Origin: Pseudomonadota bacterium
GTDB taxonomy: Bacteria; Pseudomonadota; Gammaproteobacteria; Burkholderiales; Methylophilaceae
Direction: 5' to 3'
DNA: 64,000 nt
Assembly: GCA_020053735.1 (NCBI GenBank)
Contig: JAGVMP010000011.1
Location: forward strand, 310,001 to 374,000
Positions 35,046 to 44,368 of the stretch are shown here, piece after piece; the stretch's first letter is position 1, and each line of letters opens with the position of its first letter. A model generated the notes under the pieces. The model was not told the DNA's origin. It searched no databases and was given only the letters and a program-made list of their open reading frames with translations. The position numbers were made by a program, and so were the translations under genes.

Positions 35046-36149
35046 TTAATTGAATACTTGTAATATTCTTTTTGCTAGATGTTTCCAATTATAATTTGTT
35101 TCAACATTTGCTCTTGCACGATTGGATAAAGTTTCAATCAAAAGACCATCGTTTAATACATCAATAATTTTATTCGCCATTGCATTAATATTGTTTGGTT
35201 CAACTAGAAACCCCGTGGCACCTTGCTCTACAAGCCCTTTATAAAACAAAAAATCCCACGCTACCGTCGGCAACCCCATTGCAGAAGCCTCTAAACAAGT
35301 ACCTGGTAGGCCTTCGTAATAAGAAGTAGAAACATAGAGCTTGCTAGATTGATAATAGTCTTTCATCGCTGAAAAATTAACCTTACCAGTTAATTTAATA
35401 TTGCCAGAATAGCTAGCTAATTCACTATTAATCCAAACATCATCATCGCCATAACCCACGATTAAAATTCTAATATCATTTTTTTTCTGTATCAGCGCTT
35501 TGCACACTTCCACTATTGAGCGACTGCCTTTGCGACGCTCTATGCGCCCACAAAATAAAACATCATAATGTTTAATTGCATGCTGATTTCTCTCGAATAA
35601 ATCAATATCAACACCATTTGGAATAACCTCAATCGGCTTAGTAATGCCGTAAGTAAGCAACTCTTGCTTTCCTTGCTCTGTCAGTGAAATGATTTTTTCT
35701 GCTTGCTTAAATAGACGGCGCTCCACCAGAAGTTTGAAACTAATCTCAAGCCTATTCCATTGGCTTACAAAGTAAGACTTTTTATAAAATCTTCCTGACA
35801 TGCCCATATAAGTAGTGTGCGCTGTTAATATCAATGGAATATGTCTAGGCATAAATATGCCAGGAATAAGTGGGGGGATATGGAGATTAATTACTTGAAT
35901 TTTTCTCTGAGCATACAGCTGGTTTAATAATTTTCGTGCCTTGAATGTCCAAAAAAATAAGTTAAAACGGCTTGAGCTAAACGGCAATAAAATAAACTCT
36001 ACATTTGGATAGCCCTTTTCTATTTGATGTTCATCGCCAGTGATTAAATAAATTTTGGGATGAGTTTCTGGTAGGTTAGCCAAAAATGAATCTAGATAAC
36101 GGGCTATACCACCAACACCGTAAAATTGTGGATAAACAATTGCAATCAT
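35046..36149 (-). CDS. Glycosyltransferase family 4
   Basis: 367 residues, GT-B fold. The N-terminal half has GVGGIARYLDSFLANLPE; the C-terminal nucleotide-sugar half has DVLFCGRIERRKGS and the ExxxxxxxE region YYEGLPGTCLEASAMGLPTV. It overlaps the preceding glycosyltransferase gene by four bases (ATGA) and is the last gene of the exopolysaccharide locus. It probably adds one sugar to the repeat unit on the inner face of the membrane; donor and acceptor cannot be read from sequence. Confidence 0.88.
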   Translation of the reverse strand: MIAIVYPQFYGVGGIARYLDSFLANLPETHPKIYLITGDEHQIEKGYPNVEFILLPFSSSRFNLFFWTFKARKLLNQLYAQRKIQVINLHIPPLIPGIFMPRHIPLILTAHTTYMGMSGRFYKKSYFVSQWNRLEISFKLLVERRLFKQAEKIISLTEQGKQELLTYGITKPIEVIPNGVDIDLFERNQHAIKHYDVLFCGRIERRKGSRSIVEVCKALIQKKNDIRILIVGYGDDDVWINSELASYSGNIKLTGKVNFSAMKDYYQSSKLYVSTSYYEGLPGTCLEASAMGLPTVAWDFLFYKGLVEQGATGFLVEPNNINAMANKIIDVLNDGLLIETLSNRARANVETNYNWKHLAKRILQVFN

Positions 36150-37363
36150 TTCAATACATCTTTCATCAAAAGATTTGACTCAATTTCTTGGGTTAACCTT
36201 TCCCAGCTATAGCCGGCCAATATCTGCTGGCGGGCGGCGTGTTCCATTTGGGTTTTTAATAGTGAATTGGATAGAATTTCTACAATCACCTGTGCTGTTT
36301 TTTCTGCATCGCCTGCATTGACCAACAGGCCGTTTACGCCATTTTCAACAAGTTCTGGCACCCCTCCCACCGCCGTGCTGACCAAGCAAGTGCCAGAGGC
36401 CATAGCCTCTAGCACTACTAACGGGCATGGGTCTTGCCAAACCGATGGCAGCACAACAATATCCGCCGCCGCATACATATATTTAAGTTTATCGTGCGGC
36501 ATAAAACCCGTAAAAATAATCGCTTCACTCACTGGTTTTGCTAATTTAACTAACCATTGCTCATAATCTGTTTTAGCAGCACCGCCAAAAAATGAGCTGC
36601 CCGCAATAATCAAGCGGGTATGAGGTAGCTGCGCATGAACAGTGATAAAAGCTTTAATTAAGACATGCACGCCTTTAATTTCAGTCAAACGCCCAACGTA
36701 TAGCAGATAGGTTTTGTCGGCTTCTATATCGATAAAGCCTCTTAGTTGGCTAACGGCCTTATCACTATACGGCTTGAATATTTCAGGGTCGGTCGCGTTA
36801 AATACCACAGTGAATTTATCCGCATATTCTGGATAATACTGCACAGCATGGCGTCGAATATAATCACTAACACAAATAATACGATCTACTTTTTTAAGCG
36901 TGCGGCGATAAAACGGCCTAAATAGTGCAATGCCTAAATGGGCATTGTGCATATGCAAAATAAGCGTTTGCTGTGGCATTTTTTGCATAAAAAAGAGAAG
37001 GTTAGGTTCGTTATGAATCACCACCACATCAAACCCGCGCACTGATTTAGCCAAGCGTAGCGTATAAGAAACCACGTTTTGGATTTTAGCCACATACCGT
37101 AACGGGTTGCGCCAAGTCACTTTTTCTTTTATTTTGTAAAAAAACTGTTCGGCTTTTGTCCAAGGTATTGTCAAATAGCGAATGTTTTCAATGCCTGTCA
37201 CTTCAGCCGGGCGTGACACAATCGTAATGTCAAACTGCCCTTGGTCTAGCCGTTGAGAAACTTCATGTACCCAATGCTCAACCGCACCACCTTTCACAGG
37301 TGGCACTGGTAACATCTCTGGCACCACAATCGCTAGGCTTTTTTTAGCGACGATTTGATTCAC
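36146..37363 (-). CDS. Glycosyltransferase family 4
   Basis: 405 residues from a GTG start that overlaps the previous stop by four bases (GTGA). The N-terminal half has PVKGGAVEHWVHEVSQRL; the donor-binding half has LLYVGRLTEIKGVHVLIKAF and VWQDPCPLVVLEAMASGTCLV with the two conserved glutamate/acidic positions. A typical cytoplasmic or membrane-associated retaining GT4 of an exopolysaccharide operon. Sugar specificity is unknown. Confidence 0.9.
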   Translation of the reverse strand: MNQIVAKKSLAIVVPEMLPVPPVKGGAVEHWVHEVSQRLDQGQFDITIVSRPAEVTGIENIRYLTIPWTKAEQFFYKIKEKVTWRNPLRYVAKIQNVVSYTLRLAKSVRGFDVVVIHNEPNLLFFMQKMPQQTLILHMHNAHLGIALFRPFYRRTLKKVDRIICVSDYIRRHAVQYYPEYADKFTVVFNATDPEIFKPYSDKAVSQLRGFIDIEADKTYLLYVGRLTEIKGVHVLIKAFITVHAQLPHTRLIIAGSSFFGGAAKTDYEQWLVKLAKPVSEAIIFTGFMPHDKLKYMYAAADIVVLPSVWQDPCPLVVLEAMASGTCLVSTAVGGVPELVENGVNGLLVNAGDAEKTAQVIVEILSNSLLKTQMEHAARQQILAGYSWERLTQEIESNLLMKDVLK

Positions 37364-39738
37364 AATAGTGTTTTCTGATTTATGCTACTGGCTAATGCCA
37401 CTTCAAAATAAGTGGTTGCGCCATGGCTTAGCTGAGCAATATCCAGCTCAAACTCGATACCAATATCGGTTTGTTTAACAGGAATCACATCTTGGCGCTG
37501 GCCGCGTAAATTGGTAGAAAACACAGTTAACTGGTTTTTATACGGCGTTTTTAATACCAGTTTTACTTTTGCTGCTTTTATTACCACAGGCAGTTTGCCG
37601 ATATCTTGCAAGGTGGTTTCACTCGCATCACTAAAGCGCATATCGCTGTTTCTGGCGTCGGTAGAAAGTACAATCAACATGCGCTTGCTGTTTGCTAATG
37701 GCTGATCATCCATTGCCGATACCGCAATCAAAGCTGCGCCATTAGCAGACAAAACAGACAACTGATTGAGATGAACAGGTTTTGGCTCATCAAATACTAC
37801 CGCCTCCGTTTTCGGCGTGATCACCATCATGCGTTTTTGCGGCGCATCCAGAAAAATCTCACCGGTATCGCTTTGATAAATACCAGCATCGGCATTAGTC
37901 AAGTTGTTGGCTCCAATCAATTTTGCATCGCGTAAATTCTGCACGCGTGCCGCCCAGCGCTCATCTGCCAATAATTTCACCTTGCTCACTTTATACGCCA
38001 AGCCGCTGGCATATTCTTTTAACAACCCATCTAACTTTAAGCCTAAGTTAGAGGCTGGCTGCACAAGTTTGCCAAAACCCGCCTTATTCAACCTTAAACC
38101 TGGTTGATTAAAATCAATTTCTGCTGCTGCGTTTTCATTTATTTTAAGCTTAGATTTAGGCTGCCAATCTAAGCCAATCCCCGTAACCAAACTCAATTTT
38201 GAGACATCACCTGGTGTGCTACCTAAGTGTGCGCTGTTTTGAAATGCATCTTGTGGTGTGAGTTTAACGCTAATAGTATTAAGTGCTGGCGACACATCGC
38301 CGCGCAAATACAATAATGCAGCTAAGGTTTCTGTGGCGCGCGAAATTGGATCTTGCGCCACCGCAAATGAGTTAATCCTGTTTTTATTGGCATTGGTCTG
38401 CGTGCCAGTATAGCTTAGTGCAACTGCGCCAGAATGCTGACAGATACCACCCCAGCTTTGCAGCGCGGCATAAGCAGGCAATGCCAAACCCGATTCACGC
38501 CGATATTGATTCCAGAAAACTTGGCCGTGCTCGCTGACGGTGTAGGCTTTACCTAAGTGACTACCGGATGCTAGCTCCCTGATATAGGCCGCATGATTTT
38601 CAAGCATGCTATCTTGGCGCACCTTTAATTGCGTGCCCACATAATCAGGGTGCCCAAAATAATTATGCATATCCACCCAGTTAAATTGTCCACGGGTGGC
38701 ATGAGCGGCTGGCGCATGCCATAAATTGTAGCTACTGACTTGGCCTACAAATCCCAACTTACGCACATATTCCGTCATCCAATCTGCGGTCTTTTTCTCG
38801 GAATCCACAAAAAACGCTTGTGTATCAGCCATACGTAGTGATGTCCAAGCGTCCGCCGCAGGAAAGTTAACTTGATGATTATCTGAGTTTTTATCTATGT
38901 CTTCATCCGATTTTAATTCGCTAACGCCTGTGGTTTTATTAGCCCAAGCTGACTTAAGTGCAGCATTGTTGCCATATTTTTCTTTAAGCCATTTGGCGAA
39001 ATATGGTTTAAATTCAGGCCTAACACCATTGCGATTAACGAAACTTAGATTGTTTTCATTGACCAAAAGCATGCCTGCAAAAGCAGGGTCTTTTATTGTC
39101 GCCATGCTGGTGTATGGATTGACATTACCGTACATTTTGGCAATCAGCTGCTTCCAATGCGCCTGCTTTTCAGCGTCAAAATACACGCCTGTGTGCAAGC
39201 CCTTTTTGTTAATCCAGCGCTCATTCACGTTGCCGTAAGCGCCGTTACCACTACTTAACCCATTCAGGATGTAATAAATACCGTTACGTTTTAATGCGGC
39301 CAGCAAGTAATAAAAGCGGTCTAGCTGCTCTGGATTAAAATCAAAATCTTGCTGGCGACCTTCCATTAATGTCGCTTCTACAAAATCTAAGCGTGCCATA
39401 TTGTAGCCGTGTAAGCGAAATTGCTGCACATATAAATCGGTGACTGCATGGCTAGGGAAGCTACCATTAGACACACCAAAACCAAGTGAGCCAATCAAAA
39501 AGCGTTGCGATTTATCGGGTTGATTTTCATGTGCCCAATGCCCTTGCTTATTGACTATTAGCCTTGTTTTAATTGGTTTTGCTGGCGATACCAAGGCAGA
39601 AAAATCTAAAATACTGCCCTCCTCAACCATAAATGAAATGTCTTTTACTGGCACCCAAGCATCGGCAGCCAATGTGTTGATGCTAAACAAAAAGCTAGTC
39701 AGTATCGACAAAAATAATGCCGCGGCGTGTGCTTTCAT
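37360..39738 (-). CDS. Secreted glycoside-hydrolase-like protein of the exopolysaccharide locus
   Basis: 792 residues from the ATG at 39738, which begins a clear signal peptide (MKAHAAALFL to NTLAADA) and overlaps the preceding stop by four bases; an upstream in-frame start at 39900 would hide the signal. The central part resembles a TIM-barrel glycosidase (clan GH-A, GH5-like): LHGYNMARLDFVEA, LLVNENNLSFVN (Asn-Glu acid/base candidate) and TVSEHGQVFWNQ (nucleophile Glu candidate). The C-terminal ~250 residues are beta-rich. It is probably periplasmic or secreted and may trim or release the polysaccharide made by this locus. Exact family not assigned. Confidence 0.75.
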   Translation of the reverse strand: MKAHAAALFLSILTSFLFSINTLAADAWVPVKDISFMVEEGSILDFSALVSPAKPIKTRLIVNKQGHWAHENQPDKSQRFLIGSLGFGVSNGSFPSHAVTDLYVQQFRLHGYNMARLDFVEATLMEGRQQDFDFNPEQLDRFYYLLAALKRNGIYYILNGLSSGNGAYGNVNERWINKKGLHTGVYFDAEKQAHWKQLIAKMYGNVNPYTSMATIKDPAFAGMLLVNENNLSFVNRNGVRPEFKPYFAKWLKEKYGNNAALKSAWANKTTGVSELKSDEDIDKNSDNHQVNFPAADAWTSLRMADTQAFFVDSEKKTADWMTEYVRKLGFVGQVSSYNLWHAPAAHATRGQFNWVDMHNYFGHPDYVGTQLKVRQDSMLENHAAYIRELASGSHLGKAYTVSEHGQVFWNQYRRESGLALPAYAALQSWGGICQHSGAVALSYTGTQTNANKNRINSFAVAQDPISRATETLAALLYLRGDVSPALNTISVKLTPQDAFQNSAHLGSTPGDVSKLSLVTGIGLDWQPKSKLKINENAAAEIDFNQPGLRLNKAGFGKLVQPASNLGLKLDGLLKEYASGLAYKVSKVKLLADERWAARVQNLRDAKLIGANNLTNADAGIYQSDTGEIFLDAPQKRMMVITPKTEAVVFDEPKPVHLNQLSVLSANGAALIAVSAMDDQPLANSKRMLIVLSTDARNSDMRFSDASETTLQDIGKLPVVIKAAKVKLVLKTPYKNQLTVFSTNLRGQRQDVIPVKQTDIGIEFELDIAQLSHGATTYFEVALASSINQKTLL

Positions 39739-40661
39739 AGCCTTACCGCCTGACGAAATGTATCTAGGAAAAATATTGCCAATCCTGGTATTAAGGCGAT
39801 TAAACAGAGAGCGTATGCGCCTATACTTGAAAACCTTGAGACATTCATAAATCGGCCATCGGCTGCATGCAAACTGTATCGCACATACAACATTGCCCAT
39901 TTAAAAAAAGTTTGCGGGTCATCAAAAAAATAGCGTAAATCTCTATTAATCAATTGCAAAAAATAATCTTTTACCAACGCCTTTTTTTGCGGATTCGATT
40001 TGGTAATTTGATTGCCAGAATCCTGATAAAATATTCTGAGTGGTTCATTAATACAGCGAATTTTATATTTGCTGGCAATAGCATTCCACACGATGTTTTC
40101 TGGGATAAAGCGCACGGCTTTATCCACAGGAAAGGGATATTGCTTCAGCACTTGAGTGCGGTGAAACCCCCAACATTCACCACGTTTTTTATATTTGTGG
40201 CTTAAGTCTAAGGCATTGGTGTCTAACGGGTGTTCTGCAAAAAAATCGCCACAAATATCGCCGTTTTCAAACTGACATAAAGTGACGATTCCAGTAAATG
40301 TCATGCGCTTATTTTCGGGAATTAGCTGCCACCAATGCAGCATTTTTTCTAAAGACTCTGGCAAAAAAGCATCGTCTGAGTCAATCGGCAAAAACAATTC
40401 GCCTTTTGCGAGTTTAACGCCTTTATTAAATGCAATATGTTTGCCTGAATTGGGTTGTAACGTATAACTAATGGGAAACTTCGCGATTTCCTGCCATTGC
40501 TGGACTAGCATTTGCGTGCCGTCGCTAGAACCATCATCCACAATCACCCACTCAAAATTCTGATAGGTTTGTGCGACTAAACTATCAAAAACACGATGCA
40601 AAGTATGCGCGCGATTATAAGTTGGTGTAAATACAGTAAATTTTGGAGATGCTTTTTTCAT
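39735..40661 (-). CDS. Glycosyltransferase family 2
   Basis: 308 residues. GT-A fold with FTVFTPTYNRAHTLHRVFDS, FEWVIVDDGSSDGT (nucleotide binding) and FLPIDSDDAFLPESL (the DxD metal motif). A C-terminal hydrophobic segment (AYALCLIALIPGLAIFFL) suggests a membrane anchor. It ends with an ATGA overlap into the glycosidase gene. Sugar specificity is unknown. Confidence 0.9.
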   Translation of the reverse strand: MKKASPKFTVFTPTYNRAHTLHRVFDSLVAQTYQNFEWVIVDDGSSDGTQMLVQQWQEIAKFPISYTLQPNSGKHIAFNKGVKLAKGELFLPIDSDDAFLPESLEKMLHWWQLIPENKRMTFTGIVTLCQFENGDICGDFFAEHPLDTNALDLSHKYKKRGECWGFHRTQVLKQYPFPVDKAVRFIPENIVWNAIASKYKIRCINEPLRIFYQDSGNQITKSNPQKKALVKDYFLQLINRDLRYFFDDPQTFFKWAMLYVRYSLHAADGRFMNVSRFSSIGAYALCLIALIPGLAIFFLDTFRQAVRL

Positions 40662-40686
40662 ACGCAGAGGCTAGCTAAAAAACGAC

Positions 40687-41592
40687 TTACTGTGGCAACG
40701 CGATAATAAATGGGTAAGAGTCCACTGAAAGGCTATCTATTGCTTGCACTTCATAGCTCAAGCCAAAAATTAACTTTAGTAGTAATGAAAGTGGCGCTTT
40801 CAAGAAGCGTGGTAGATCAGTGGCAAATTCTGGCGCAGCTTTCACAATTGCAAATTTTTTATAGCCAATCGACTTAAGATATTCGTAGACTAAAGACTGA
40901 CCGTTACTAAAATTTTCTATTTGCTGCTCAAACAAAATTACAGGCTTATCTCTTTCCAACAGTGCTTTTCCACCTTTTAAAACGGCTAATTCATGACCTT
41001 CCACGTCAATTTTCACCAAACCCAATCTACCGCCAAACGATTCAGCAACACCATCCAGCGTTTCCAGCCTTATTTCTTGTTGCAAGTTACTACGATAAGT
41101 TTCATCAGCAGAAAGATGGGAGCCACCAATATTGCTGGTATTGATATTTAAAAACGCGCCTCGAGCACTATCAGATAAGCCAAAATTAAAACACACTATA
41201 TTGTCTAAAAGCTCAGCATTAAGACTTAACAACTTATACGTTCTGGGATTAGGCTCGAAACTGAATACCTTTGGGTAATAGCGACGAAAAAATAGACTGT
41301 GATTACCAATATTGGCACCAATATCTGCAGCGAACCCTTCGATTAAGTCATTCTCAGCCAAGTACTTAAAAGCTGTAGTGAGTTCTTGGCGCTCGTATAA
41401 ACCTTTTAAATTAATTTGATGCCCAATAAAATCAAATGCGAAAATAACAACTTGCTTTTCGCCGTTATTGATATGTTTTAAGGAGCAGTAATTTAAGAAT
41501 TTGCAAACGACAGACCGAAATACTGTGTTGATAAATTCAACATGCCCAAGTGTATTTTTATACAACACGTTACCATGTGAATTTTGTGCCAT
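40687..41592 (-). CDS. FkbM-family methyltransferase
   Basis: 301 residues. SAM-dependent methyltransferase of the FkbM type: DIGANIGNHSLFFRRY (SAM motif I), VFSFEPNPRTYKLL, LVKIDVEGHELAVLKGG (characteristic IDVEGxE) and VILFEQQ. In polysaccharide loci these enzymes O-methylate sugars. It lies between glycosyltransferase genes, 25 bases from the next, in the same transcriptional direction. Confidence 0.9.
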   Translation of the reverse strand: MAQNSHGNVLYKNTLGHVEFINTVFRSVVCKFLNYCSLKHINNGEKQVVIFAFDFIGHQINLKGLYERQELTTAFKYLAENDLIEGFAADIGANIGNHSLFFRRYYPKVFSFEPNPRTYKLLSLNAELLDNIVCFNFGLSDSARGAFLNINTSNIGGSHLSADETYRSNLQQEIRLETLDGVAESFGGRLGLVKIDVEGHELAVLKGGKALLERDKPVILFEQQIENFSNGQSLVYEYLKSIGYKKFAIVKAAPEFATDLPRFLKAPLSLLLKLIFGLSYEVQAIDSLSVDSYPFIIALPQ

Positions 41593-41664
41593 TTAAAACC
41601 TTGAGTGAGCTGATATAGTGATTATGTAAAGTGATAATTTTCTGCCATTTATTATAGTGATGCT

Positions 41665-42873
41665 TTATGACAGTTTTGATATAAGTTGATGATATGTGGT
41701 CGATAGCTTTGTTGCTATTTGTTGATAGCCTCTTGCCTTAGATACGTAGGCAATCCCATTTGCTTGCATAGCCTGTTTAAGTGCTACGTCATTGATTAAA
41801 CTTAGGACGGCTGCTGCGAAGCTGTTAGCGTCTAAGTGAACACATTTTGTAGCGCTACTTTCTGTCGCAATGAATACTTGATCTGGGTTATCGTTCATCA
41901 CTACTGGCAAACCTAACGCCATATATTCAACCGCTTTGGTAGGCGACGCCATATCTAGCAAATAGCCGCGCGGGAAGGGCGACAGACCGATTTCGGCAGC
42001 TTTCACATAACGCCACGCTTCTTGCATGGGTAACCAACCTGTCCACACAATATGCGACATCACATCTAATCGCTGCGCCTCTTGTTTTAACCAATCTCGG
42101 TGTATTTTATCTTCGGTATCGCCTGCCAATACCAACAAAATATCAGGCAGCTGTTGCTTCAAAACCACAAGCATTTCAAACAAAATATGAATCTGGCGCA
42201 ACTTATCTAAAGTACCTAAATAAATGATGACGCGCTTACCCATTAACCGCGCATCTTCACTGGCTGAAATTTTATCTGGCTGCGCACTTTCTAAATCAAC
42301 CCCCATTGGCACAGCTGTCATTTTTTTTGGATTAACACCTTGCAACGCCAACATATCGAGCATATTTTGGCTTTGTACAAAAACATGATCTGCATTTGGT
42401 AAGATTATTTTATAAAGCAATAGCTTGCCGACATAGCCTTGCAATAGCGGAAACCAATAATGCATACCAGCGCTTGCACCACGCGCTTTTGCACGCTGAA
42501 TTTGGCCTTCTGATTGTGGGTAAGACAGCCAGTAGTAAAACGGGCGCTGTTTGAATTTGCACATCACAATCGCAACCAATGCAATCAAAGTCATATCACG
42601 CACTTGCACCGCCTGATATTGCGCATAATCCGCAATGATTAGCACCTTGCATTGATGCAAAAATTTAAGCACATATTGCCCTGCGCGGTTTTGTGGTACT
42701 TTACACAGTATCGCCTTGCCTGCTGGCCACTCTGCCACGCTATCTGTATTCACCTCTTGCTCGGTGACCAAATCGCAAGTAATGCCCAAACGCGGCAGAT
42801 ATTTGCCAAATAATGTGGTTAAGTCCGCGCGAAAAGTGGGCCATTGTTCTGCAGTTAAATTGAGAATATGCAT
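41665..42873 (-). CDS. Glycosyltransferase family 4
   Basis: 402 residues from the ATG at 42873 (MHILNLTAEQWP), 17 bases after the polymerase gene; a TTG three codons earlier is possible. The donor domain shows VIIYLGTLDKLRQIHILFEML, LVLAGDTEDK and LSPFPRGYLLDMASPTKAVEYMALGLPVV. It probably builds the exopolysaccharide repeat unit. The N-terminal domain has a hydrophobic stretch (MTLIALVAIVMC) that may dip into the membrane. Confidence 0.87.
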   Translation of the reverse strand: MHILNLTAEQWPTFRADLTTLFGKYLPRLGITCDLVTEQEVNTDSVAEWPAGKAILCKVPQNRAGQYVLKFLHQCKVLIIADYAQYQAVQVRDMTLIALVAIVMCKFKQRPFYYWLSYPQSEGQIQRAKARGASAGMHYWFPLLQGYVGKLLLYKIILPNADHVFVQSQNMLDMLALQGVNPKKMTAVPMGVDLESAQPDKISASEDARLMGKRVIIYLGTLDKLRQIHILFEMLVVLKQQLPDILLVLAGDTEDKIHRDWLKQEAQRLDVMSHIVWTGWLPMQEAWRYVKAAEIGLSPFPRGYLLDMASPTKAVEYMALGLPVVMNDNPDQVFIATESSATKCVHLDANSFAAAVLSLINDVALKQAMQANGIAYVSKARGYQQIATKLSTTYHQLISKLS

Positions 42874-42889
42874 ACTATGCAATAGCTTT

Positions 42890-44362
42890 TTAAACTGCTT
42901 GTATTTCGCGCTGTTGTTGGTGATATAAAAATGCGGCGTAACCCAACATCACCGCAATAATAATCTCATGCACCAATAAATTCACTTGGCTATCGGAGTA
43001 AATCAGGAAGAATAAAGTTAAGGCTATGCCCGCTTGTAATGCCATGCAGTCTGCTTTTACTTGTGCACTTGTAGTGTTACTCCACACCTTACTGATTTGC
43101 ATCCAGGCGGTTAAGTAAATACACACATATATTATTAGCCCAACGATACCCAAGTCCCAAAGTAATGTCGATATAGTGGTTAAGTTAATACCATAATTAG
43201 GATATAAGCGTGCAATATGCCCCGCATCGAAACCATTGCCATAAGAGCTACCCAAGCCGTGCCCAAATAAAAAACTGATGGGGTCATGCCAGCCATGAAA
43301 CTGAACCCAAAAAGTCATCACAGTAGTGCGATTCAGCAGTGATGTACCATAGCCAACTTCTTGCACGTTATAGCGCAAAATACCTGTAATTGCTTCGCCA
43401 ATGGTGCTGTCTAACATTAAATAAACGTAAACATAAGCCAATATTACAGTTAACATTAGCATTAAGCCGAATAATGGAATATATTTTGCAGGCTCTAGAA
43501 AAATATCTTTTCTCAACAACGCAATAGCCAGCAGCGGCAGAATCACTACAACCACTTTGGTTTCACCAAGTGCTAACGGTAATAATAAAATACCAGTAAG
43601 CAATGCTGCGCGCGAGGTTTTGATTAAACCCACTTTCCAGCGCGAAAATACAAATGCAAATGCGATTAATACAAAAGTCACCATAATGGCATTGGGGCTA
43701 CCCGCCCCTAAATTAGCGCCCATAGTGCCTGCCACAATATCGGTTGCCTGACCACCCGCTGCTAGACCACCACGTAAGGGCACTAGAATAAATCGTTCGA
43801 ATACTGCAAAAGGTAATTGCAATAACGCAATTATCAGTAACAATTTAAGCCATAAATCGAAATCTTTCTGGGTATTGGCTAAAGTAACGAGTGCCAGCAA
43901 TAAACCAAATGTTTGAAAGTAGCGTTTAAAGCCCGCAAATAACTCACCCAAACCATACAATTGCGTAATGGTAACGACTAATGCATACAGCACAAACACA
44001 AGTGTCAACCAAATAAATAGCGGTATGTTTTTTTTATGTCTTGAGTTAAAACTAAACAAATTGAGCAATCCTGGCACCCATAACAATAATGCCATCATTG
44101 AAATTCCCCATAACACACGATGAAAGCCGTGCCCAATCATATCCAGCAAAGCAGGCGTTGCAAGCCCGAGTGCAATCACCAAAAAAATAGTTTTTTTAGG
44201 AATTGCCATTAAGAATGTACCAGCCACCAAACCCACTGCCAGGCCGATAAAAATAGGATTCGCTGTGACTGAAATTAAGCCAAACAAAAAGGCAAGCCCA
44301 CTGGCTACGATAAAAAAAACCAGTTTTACCCAAATGCTGTGTGTGATTTTTGCAACTTGCAT
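42890..44362 (-). CDS. O-antigen ligase/polymerase-like membrane protein (Wzy candidate)
   Basis: 490 residues with about 11-12 membrane helices and the large periplasmic loop typical of the O-antigen polymerase family: the loop around residues 330-395 contains FLFGHGLGSSYGNGFD and HIARLYPNYGINLTTISTLL. In this locus it is the best candidate for polymerising repeat units after the flippase. Starts at ATG 44362; the gap to the upstream glycosyltransferase gene is six bases. Confidence 0.83.
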   Translation of the reverse strand: MQVAKITHSIWVKLVFFIVASGLAFLFGLISVTANPIFIGLAVGLVAGTFLMAIPKKTIFLVIALGLATPALLDMIGHGFHRVLWGISMMALLLWVPGLLNLFSFNSRHKKNIPLFIWLTLVFVLYALVVTITQLYGLGELFAGFKRYFQTFGLLLALVTLANTQKDFDLWLKLLLIIALLQLPFAVFERFILVPLRGGLAAGGQATDIVAGTMGANLGAGSPNAIMVTFVLIAFAFVFSRWKVGLIKTSRAALLTGILLLPLALGETKVVVVILPLLAIALLRKDIFLEPAKYIPLFGLMLMLTVILAYVYVYLMLDSTIGEAITGILRYNVQEVGYGTSLLNRTTVMTFWVQFHGWHDPISFLFGHGLGSSYGNGFDAGHIARLYPNYGINLTTISTLLWDLGIVGLIIYVCIYLTAWMQISKVWSNTTSAQVKADCMALQAGIALTLFFLIYSDSQVNLLVHEIIIAVMLGYAAFLYHQQQREIQAV

Positions 44363-44368
44363 AGTGAG

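Noticed and set aside
39739-39900. 54-residue N-terminal extension of the glycosidase-like protein
   Set aside because: It lies within the preceding glycosyltransferase gene and would bury a clear signal peptide; the ATG at 39738 is better.
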